The position numbers and the translations under genes were made by a program. 6,886 nt of DNA from Pseudomonadota bacterium (GTDB lineage Bacteria > Desulfobacterota > Desulfovibrionia > Desulfovibrionales > Desulfovibrionaceae), in NCBI GenBank assembly GCA_023450535.1, contig JAEXGX010000093.1, positions 1 through 6,886 of the forward strand, written 5' to 3'. The notes under the pieces were generated by a model. That model saw only the letters and a list, made by a program, of their open reading frames with translations, was not told the origin of the DNA and did not search any database. Each line of letters opens with the position of its first letter. The stretch's first letter is position 1. Shown here one piece after another: positions 1-3,808 of the stretch.

Positions 1-384
1 GTACTGGGCCGAGGTATAGGCGGTGATGCCCGCACGCTCGCGGCCCAACACCAAGGCGGCAGTATCGCGGGCGGTATGCCCTTCATTGTCGGTCACGCCG
101 GGGCGAAACCCCACCTCGATCACAAAGTCCGCCGGGCGCCCGTCAAATTTCGGGGTCATCGGCGCAAGGGAAGCCTGCTGGAGCACGGGATCATGCAGGG
201 CCGCGCCGTCCACCAATGTGCGTACCTCTTCGGGGTTTACGCCCTTCAGGGTGAAGACCTTGATCACACGGGCACTGTCCACGGACAGGCCGAGCGCCTC
301 GCGGATTTCCGCAGCGACACGGCGGCCAACGGCATCGTCATGACGGGGATGAACTCCTGTTTCCACACGAAAAAGCTGCTGCAT
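1..384 (-). CDS. purL: Phosphoribosylformylglycinamidine synthase (PurL type, PurS-like N-terminus), 5' part only
   Basis: This is the N-terminal 128 codons of a gene read leftwards and cut by the window edge; the frame is open to base 1. The enzyme family converts FGAR to FGAM with glutamine and ATP, the fourth step of purine synthesis in the cytoplasm. What I see: residues about 4-75 have the alternating pattern of a PurS-like domain (VIKVFTLKGVNPEEV, then a LVDGAALHDPVLQQ segment), followed by FVIEVGFRPGVTDNEG and a TARDTAALVLG helix, as in deltaproteobacterial single-chain PurL proteins of roughly 1000 residues. The ATG at 384 is preferred because an AGGA sits about 8 bases upstream. No catalytic residues lie in the visible part, so the assignment rests on recognising the N-terminus. 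It lies 189 bases downstream of the prenyl synthase on the same strand and may be co-transcribed or have its own promoter. Confidence 0.75.
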   Translation of the reverse strand, partial: MQQLFRVETGVHPRHDDAVGRRVAAEIREALGLSVDSARVIKVFTLKGVNPEEVRTLVDGAALHDPVLQQASLAPMTPKFDGRPADFVIEVGFRPGVTDNEGHTARDTAALVLGRERAGITAYTSAQY

Positions 385-405
385 GGACGATATCCTGACG
401 TTTTT

Positions 406-420
406 GCCTGTCCTTCAGGC
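406..420. other. Small stem-loop in the purL leader
   Basis: A perfect 5-bp stem (GCCTG / CAGGC) with a 5-base loop sits 22 bases ahead of the purL start. On the purL strand it is preceded by a T-run and followed by an A-run, so it does not have terminator polarity for purL. It may only be a leader structure. No known purine riboswitch core was recognised around it. Confidence 0.25.
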
Positions 421-436
421 GTGACGAAAAAATGGA

Positions 437-464
437 ATTTAACATATTAATGCCCGAACGCCAA
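437..464 (-). promoter_or_regulatory. Candidate promoter for purL
   Basis: Read on the minus strand, TTGGCG (459-464) and TTAAAT (437-442) are separated by 16 bases in the most AT-rich stretch of the 189-base gap between the prenyl synthase and purL. Each box matches the sigma-70 consensus only partly (the -10 at 4 of 6). The match is by eye. The rest of the gap (385-573) holds no convincing gene; a short 67-codon frame there is listed as rejected. Confidence 0.28.
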
Positions 465-573
465 GACGCCTCTACACCCGCCTCCTCGGCAGGGGCACGA
501 GATGAACCATCATTGGTCATGACGTAAAGGCATACTCCCACGACTTTTTCTTCCGGGGCGCAGTGCTCGTCTT

Positions 574-1551
574 TTATTTTTCCCGGTCGCGAATAAAAGG
601 AATCACTTCACGCAATATGTTCAGCTCCGGCCCTGCGGGCAACAGGGCCAGACAGTCTTTCGCCCTGCGCAGATACTCGTCCGCAAGGGCACGCGTGGCC
701 GCGTCGTGGCCGCGTTCGCGTATGCGCGCGGCGATACGCGAAATCTCCTCATCACTGAACGAAGCGGAAGTGAATTTTTGCGTGAAGTCGGCGCGGTCGG
801 CTTCGTCCAGTTCGCGAACATAGCGCATGACCGGCGGAGTGAATTTTCCTTCGCGCAGATCACCGCCGCAAGGTTTGCCGGTAATGTCGGAAGCGGCGAA
901 GTCCAGCGCGTCGTCCACCATCTGGAAGGCGATGCCCGCGTAAAGTCCGAAATCGGACAACGCCTCCACCTGTCTTTCTTCCGCTCCTGCGTATAACGCA
1001 CCCAGGCGGCAGGACGCGCGCAGCAACCAGCCGGTCTTGCCCATAATTACATTAATATAGTCGTCCTCGCTGTGGGAAAGCGAGCCCTGAAGGGCAATTT
1101 CATGCGCTTCTCCGGCAACGGTGCGCATCATGGCGTCGGATACGCATTCCACCATGTCCGTCCGCCCGAATACCGTCACCTCACAATCCGCCAGGGCAAG
1201 CATAGCATCCCCGGCCAGCAGGGCGGGGCGCAGGCCGAAACAAGTATGCGCAGATGACCTGCCCCGCCGGGTGTCCGCCTCGTCCAGAATATCGTCATGC
1301 AGCAGTGAAGCTGCGTGTATCATTTCCGGCACGGCGCAAAGCCGGTACAGATCAGAGTCATCACGGCCCAGCAGACGGGCCGAAGTCAATGTCAGCAGAG
1401 GACGCAGCCTTTTTCCCCCCGCAAGCAGCACATACGCGCCTATTTCCCGCACCGGGGCGGGCAAAAGCCCGACGGCCTTCTCCAAGGCATGATGAACGCG
1501 CGGACGCTCTTCTTCAAACAGACGGATCAGCGACAAATCCTGCTCTCGCAT
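574..1551 (-). CDS. Trans-polyprenyl diphosphate synthase (long-chain type)
   Basis: This is a complete 325-residue cytosolic class I isoprenyl diphosphate synthase, the usual family length. It extends an allylic diphosphate with isopentenyl diphosphate using Mg2+. Visible motifs: GGKRLRP at 45-51; the first Asp-rich motif DDILD at 86-90 followed by R95-R96; K172-T173; the second Asp-rich motif DDALD at 213-217; and GGDLREGK at 229-236. All key residues are present. The residues four and five positions before the first Asp motif are small (S82, A81), not aromatic, which in this family favours long products over farnesyl diphosphate. I therefore infer a menaquinone side-chain synthase (IspB/HepT-like); a geranylgeranyl-type product is the alternative. 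The start is supported by a strong GAGGAG 8 bases upstream. The stop lies 189 bases before purL. The chain length is not provable from sequence, so I give no symbol. Confidence 0.92.
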   Translation of the reverse strand: MREQDLSLIRLFEEERPRVHHALEKAVGLLPAPVREIGAYVLLAGGKRLRPLLTLTSARLLGRDDSDLYRLCAVPEMIHAASLLHDDILDEADTRRGRSSAHTCFGLRPALLAGDAMLALADCEVTVFGRTDMVECVSDAMMRTVAGEAHEIALQGSLSHSEDDYINVIMGKTGWLLRASCRLGALYAGAEERQVEALSDFGLYAGIAFQMVDDALDFAASDITGKPCGGDLREGKFTPPVMRYVRELDEADRADFTQKFTSASFSDEEISRIAARIRERGHDAATRALADEYLRRAKDCLALLPAGPELNILREVIPFIRDREK

Positions 1552-1553
1552 CA

Positions 1554-1569
1554 GGGTGGCTCCTCACCC
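1554..1569 (-). promoter_or_regulatory. Ribosome binding site of the prenyl synthase in a hairpin loop
   Basis: On the minus strand, GAGGAG (1560-1565) lies 8 bases before the ATG at 1551. The flanking GGGTG and CACCC (1565-1569 and 1554-1558 on the plus strand) can form a 5-bp stem that puts most of the Shine-Dalgarno in its 6-base loop. This fold shares four bases with the larger stem-loop at 1566-1582, so the two are mutually exclusive. The pairing is directly visible; a regulatory role is inference. Confidence 0.4.
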
Positions 1570-1587
1570 GCGCCACGCGGGTTTTTT
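1566..1587 (+). terminator. Terminator-shaped stem-loop, plus-strand polarity
   Basis: A perfect 7-bp stem (ACCCGCG / CGCGGGT) with a 3-base CCA loop is followed by a run of T at 1582-1587, the classic intrinsic terminator form when read on the plus strand. No plus-strand gene lies to its left, because 1-1551 carries minus-strand genes. If it works as a terminator it would stop antisense transcripts leaving the prenyl synthase region. On the minus strand it would instead be a 5'-leader hairpin directly abutting the prenyl synthase ribosome binding site. Confidence 0.5.
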
Positions 1588-1682
1588 CAGACTTAACTGT
1601 TCCCCCTAAAGGCAACCCGTCATTTTTGAGCGAAAAGCCTCCGGGGCGCAAGCATTTTCCCGCTCATGAATACTTTCCGCAA

Positions 1683-1712
1683 CGGGAAATTCGCTTTCCC
1701 GCTTTACAAAGC
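1683..1712. repeat. Tandem stem-loops
   Basis: CGGGAAA (1683-1689) and TTTCCCG (1695-1701) form a perfect 7-bp stem around TTCGC. Immediately after, GCTTT-AC-AAAGC (1701-1712) forms a second 5-bp inverted repeat. Neither is followed by a T-run on either strand, so they are not typical terminators. In a leftward transcript they would fall in the 5' leader of the prenyl synthase. Confidence 0.45.
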
Positions 1713-1738
1713 GCCCCTGTCCCCGTTAACTTGCACCG

Positions 1739-1758
1739 CATGTCGGTATCTTCCGGCG
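1739..1758. repeat. 20-base repeat, copy 1
   Basis: This copy reads CATGTCGGTATCTTCCGGCG and matches 1915-1934 at 19 of 20 bases. Its core forms a 5-bp hairpin (GTCGG / CCGGC, with one G-T wobble). The single difference from copy 2 falls inside the stem and preserves pairing potential. Confidence 0.6.
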
Positions 1759-1776
1759 CGGCCGGTTGAAGACAAA

Positions 1777-1791
1777 CTCCGCTTCGCGGAG
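1777..1791. repeat. 6-bp stem-loop between the 20-base repeats
   Basis: CTCCGC-TTC-GCGGAG is a perfect inverted repeat, flanked by AAA on the left and TTT on the right with one mismatched pair between. It could be a weak bidirectional terminator between the divergent units, or part of the repeat element bounded at 1739 and 1934. The short T-run makes efficient termination unlikely. Confidence 0.4.
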
Positions 1792-1890
1792 CTTTCGCCG
1801 TCTGAGCCGCCAAGGCAGCTTGACGGAAAGGCGCAAAAATCAGTCGCTTTACGACGCGGCAAAGCCACGACCTGTTCCTCATTTTTGGTC

Positions 1891-1909
1891 GCATTGACTT
1901 TGTCAACGC
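1891..1909. promoter_or_regulatory. Operator-like dyad with a minus-strand TTGACA
   Basis: TTGAC-TTT-GTCAA (1894-1906) is a perfect dyad extended by GC/GC pairs across one mismatch. Read leftwards it contains a perfect -35 hexamer, TTGACA (1901-1906); about 17 bases further only a poor -10 (AATGAG) is seen. It could be a regulator binding site in the divergent region or a structural part of the repeat unit. No known regulator motif was recognised. Confidence 0.3.
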
Positions 1910-1914
1910 TCTCT

Positions 1915-1934
1915 CATGCCGGTATCTTCCGGCG
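1915..1934. repeat. 20-base repeat, copy 2
   Basis: This copy reads CATGCCGGTATCTTCCGGCG, 176 bases downstream of copy 1 in the same orientation. Here the internal stem GCCGG / CCGGC is perfect, and five bases after it comes a T-run, giving a weak terminator-like look on the plus strand. It ends 22 bases before the DUF2065 start, so it would lie at or near the promoter or leader of the glmU unit. Confidence 0.6.
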
Positions 1935-1956
1935 TAACTTTTTTCGACGGGAAACC

Positions 1957-2163
1957 ATGCACTTCAACGCTGCTTTCTTTTTTGCCGCTCTGGCCCTTGC
2001 TCTGGTGCTGGAGGGTCTGCCCTGGGTTCTGGCTCCGGGCCGCACACGGGAAAGCCTGCGCCTCCTGCTCGATCTCCCGCCCCAAGCCCTGCGGGCAGGT
2101 GGTGCGGCGCTGATTGCGCTGGGTATTCTGGCCGCCACTCTGGGTATCTACCTCAGGAGCTGA
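1957..2163 (+). CDS. DUF2065 (YjeT-like) small inner-membrane protein
   Basis: This is a 68-residue hydrophobic protein recognisable as DUF2065. It has an N-terminal helix (about 4-24) containing LALVLEGLPWVLAP, a short basic/polar loop (about 28-36), the family's LPPQALRAGG signature (about 40-49), and a second helix (about 48-66) ending GIYLRS. The family is small, usually about 60 residues, and its biochemical role is unknown; I assign none. The ATG at 1957 is chosen because homology to the family starts there. Upstream there is only a weak GGGA, and a longer in-frame start at 1666 would translate through the hairpins and repeats. The gene ends 4 bases before glmU, and its last codons hold the glmU ribosome binding site, so the two are very probably translationally coupled. 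A 5'-fragment of a related copy is found at 6732. Confidence 0.85.
   Translation: MHFNAAFFFAALALALVLEGLPWVLAPGRTRESLRLLLDLPPQALRAGGAALIALGILAATLGIYLRS
2155..2159 (+). promoter_or_regulatory. glmU ribosome binding site inside the DUF2065 gene
   Basis: AGGAG lies 8 bases before the glmU ATG at 2168 and overlaps the last sense codons of DUF2065 (stop at 2161-2163). It fixes the glmU start; an upstream in-frame start at 2114 lacks such a site. The arrangement is repeated at 6780-6792, with TGGAG and the same 4-base gap. Confidence 0.7.
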
Positions 2164-2167
2164 TAAA

Positions 2168-3580
2168 ATGCAGGAAACAACGGGAGCATTAATCCTCGCG
2201 GCAGGCAAGGGCACACGCATGCCTTCCCCCCGTCCCAAGGCGCTCCAGACACTGCTGGGCGAAAGTATGCTCGCACTGGTGCTGGAAGAAACAACGAAAC
2301 TCTCCGGCCTTGTTGGCATATGGACGCTGGTCGGCCATCAGGCCGAACTCGTGCGTGCGGAAGCGGAACGCGCTGCCGCCGCCCTGCCGCCTGCCCGCGC
2401 GGATCTGCCCGTGTTCTGCCTGGAACAGCGCCAACAGCTTGGCACGGGGCACGCGTTGATGACTGCCCTGCCCGAGATGACCGGACAGGCATCATTCCAG
2501 CGCCTGCTTGTGCTCAACGGCGACGTCCCTCTGCTCTCTGCCGCCATCTTGTCCCACTTCATACATGAAGCAGAAAATTGCGACCTTGCCTTCCTTTCCC
2601 TCGAACTCCCCGAACCAGGCGCATACGGCCGTGTGGTACGCGACGGTGGAGGCCGCGTCCGGGCTATCGTGGAAGCCAAAGACTACGACCCCGCCCTGCA
2701 CGGGGCAGACCCGCACGAAATCAACTCCGGCATCTATCTCATCCGGCGCGAGGCGGCGGAACGCCTGCTGCCCCTCCTGTCCAACAATAACCGGAGCGGG
2801 GAATACTATATCACGGATCTGGTCAAGCTCGCGGCAGATCAGGGGCTTGACGTAAGAGGCGTACTCTCCTCTTCAGGAGAAGGCGCCGAAGCGCTGCTTG
2901 GCGCGAATACCCCGGCTGAACTGGCGGCTGCCGAAAGCCTGCTGCAAAAGCGCCGGATACAAGAAATGCTGGAAGCTGGCGTCATCCTGCATGCCCCGGA
3001 AAGCATCCGGGTCAGCCCCTTGGTTGAGCTTGAAGCAGGAGCGGAACTCACCGGGCCGTGCGAAGTTTCGGGCCGTAGCATCATCCGGCACGGCGCGGCC
3101 ATCGCCTCCCATTGCGTAATCCGCAACGCCGTTATCGGCGAGGGCTGCCGCGTTCATTCCTTCTGCCACATTGAAGACGCCCGAATGGAAGCCCGCTGCC
3201 TTGTGGGGCCTTACGCCAGACTGCGCCCCGGCGCGGTGCTGGAGGAAGACGCACACATGGGCAATTTTGTGGAGATGAAAAAGGCCCGGCTGGGCAAAGG
3301 CTCCAAGGCCAACCATCTCAGTTACCTCGGCGATGCAGAAGTGGGGCCCGGTGTGAATATCGGGGCGGGCACCATAACCTGCAACTATGACGGAACCCAT
3401 AAACACCGCACTATCATCGGCGCGGGGAGCTTCATCGGCAGTAACACGGCCCTGGTGGCACCTGTGGAACTGGGAGAGAACACCCTGGTGGGAGCAGGTT
3501 CGGTCATCACCCGTAATGTAAATGACGGCGAACTTGCCGTGGCCCGGAGCAGACAGGTCAATCTGTCCCGAAAAAAATAA
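2168..3580 (+). CDS. glmU: Bifunctional GlcN-1-P acetyltransferase / GlcNAc-1-P uridylyltransferase
   Basis: This is a complete 470-residue cytosolic GlmU, slightly longer than the about 456-residue E. coli enzyme. It acetylates glucosamine-1-phosphate and then couples the product to UTP, giving UDP-GlcNAc for peptidoglycan and LPS. N-terminal pyrophosphorylase domain (about 1-245): LILAAGKGTRM at 8-18, LGTGHA with G92-G94, GDVPLL with metal-binding D119, EINSGIYL, and a SGEYYITD segment at 210-217. C-terminal left-handed beta-helix (about 265-460) made of hexapeptide repeats: YARLRPGA, GNFVEMKKARLGKGSKANH with the expected catalytic His383, and NIGAGTITCNYDG with N406-G409. All landmarks are intact. 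The protein ends in a basic SRQVNLSRKK tail. The start is set by the AGGAG at 2155. It is coupled to DUF2065 upstream, and the start of a second glmU is present at 6793. Confidence 0.97.
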   Translation: MQETTGALILAAGKGTRMPSPRPKALQTLLGESMLALVLEETTKLSGLVGIWTLVGHQAELVRAEAERAAAALPPARADLPVFCLEQRQQLGTGHALMTALPEMTGQASFQRLLVLNGDVPLLSAAILSHFIHEAENCDLAFLSLELPEPGAYGRVVRDGGGRVRAIVEAKDYDPALHGADPHEINSGIYLIRREAAERLLPLLSNNNRSGEYYITDLVKLAADQGLDVRGVLSSSGEGAEALLGANTPAELAAAESLLQKRRIQEMLEAGVILHAPESIRVSPLVELEAGAELTGPCEVSGRSIIRHGAAIASHCVIRNAVIGEGCRVHSFCHIEDARMEARCLVGPYARLRPGAVLEEDAHMGNFVEMKKARLGKGSKANHLSYLGDAEVGPGVNIGAGTITCNYDGTHKHRTIIGAGSFIGSNTALVAPVELGENTLVGAGSVITRNVNDGELAVARSRQVNLSRKK

Positions 3581-3808
3581 TTGTCTTCCAGCTTGATGAC
3601 AAAACCGGCATTCGCGGAATTGGCGGAAAGATTCGAAAAATAACCGTGTTGCAACCGTTTTCCCACATCGTTCCCGCGATGGGGAAAGCCCTTTTCAGAC
3701 AGCCTTTGATCAACTGACGTTAAGGCAAGCCGCAACCCGGACCTGTTTTTCAAGGCTGACGGCGTTATAAACTGCCTCTTGTCTTCTTTCCTACTTTATG
3801 GAGACGCA
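3581..3808 (+). promoter_or_regulatory. Gap between glmU and the sensor kinase; weak promoter candidate
   Basis: These 228 bases hold no supported gene. A TATAAA at 3766-3771 with a poor CTGTTT 17 bases upstream (3743-3748) is the best sigma-70-like promoter for the kinase. No clear sigma-54 site was found. No strong stem-loop with a T-run follows glmU, so read-through from glmU into the kinase cannot be excluded. A GGAG at 3800-3803 serves the kinase start. Confidence 0.3.

Larger units (their letters stand above)
1588..1956. other. Divergent intergenic region with hairpins and repeats
   Basis: This 369-base stretch separates the leftward prenyl synthase from the rightward DUF2065-glmU unit and should hold both promoters. 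No protein gene is supported; the open frames through it have no ribosome binding site and lie across inverted repeats. It contains tandem stem-loops (1683-1712), two copies of a 20-base repeat (1739-1758, 1915-1934), a 6-bp stem-loop (1777-1791) and an operator-like dyad (1891-1909). This density of structure resembles an intergenic repeat element more than plain spacer, but that reading is inferred. Confidence 0.6.

Noticed and set aside
338..541. 67-codon minus-strand frame overlapping the purL start
   Set aside because: It begins with a GTG with only a modest GGAAG, overlaps 47 bases of the better supported purL start, and its composition (R/S-rich, no domain) looks like chance.
1254..1769. 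171-codon plus-strand frame
   Set aside because: Mostly antisense to the prenyl synthase and running through the terminator-shaped hairpin; a shadow of high-GC coding sequence.
1664..1906. 80-codon minus-strand frame in the divergent region
   Set aside because: It lies entirely across the repeat unit and hairpins, has no convincing start signal or recognisable domain; treated as non-coding repeat.
1739..1934. CRISPR-like repeat pair
   Set aside because: Only two repeats 176 bases apart, with no spacer periodicity and no cas genes.
1666..1956. N-terminal extension of the DUF2065 frame from the ATG at 1666
   Set aside because: No ribosome binding site at 1666. The extension would translate through inverted repeats and both 20-base repeats, and the family starts at about 1957.
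2114..2167. Upstream in-frame start for glmU
   Set aside because: It would overlap DUF2065 out of frame, lacks a ribosome binding site, and GlmU homology starts at the ATG at 2168.
3681..3698. Possible terminator after glmU (GGG-AAAG-CCC-TTTT)
   Set aside because: Only a 3-bp stem; too weak to call.
3779..3808. TTG start ten codons upstream for the kinase
   Set aside because: No Shine-Dalgarno ahead of it and it overlaps the best promoter candidate; the ATG at 3809 has GGAG upstream.
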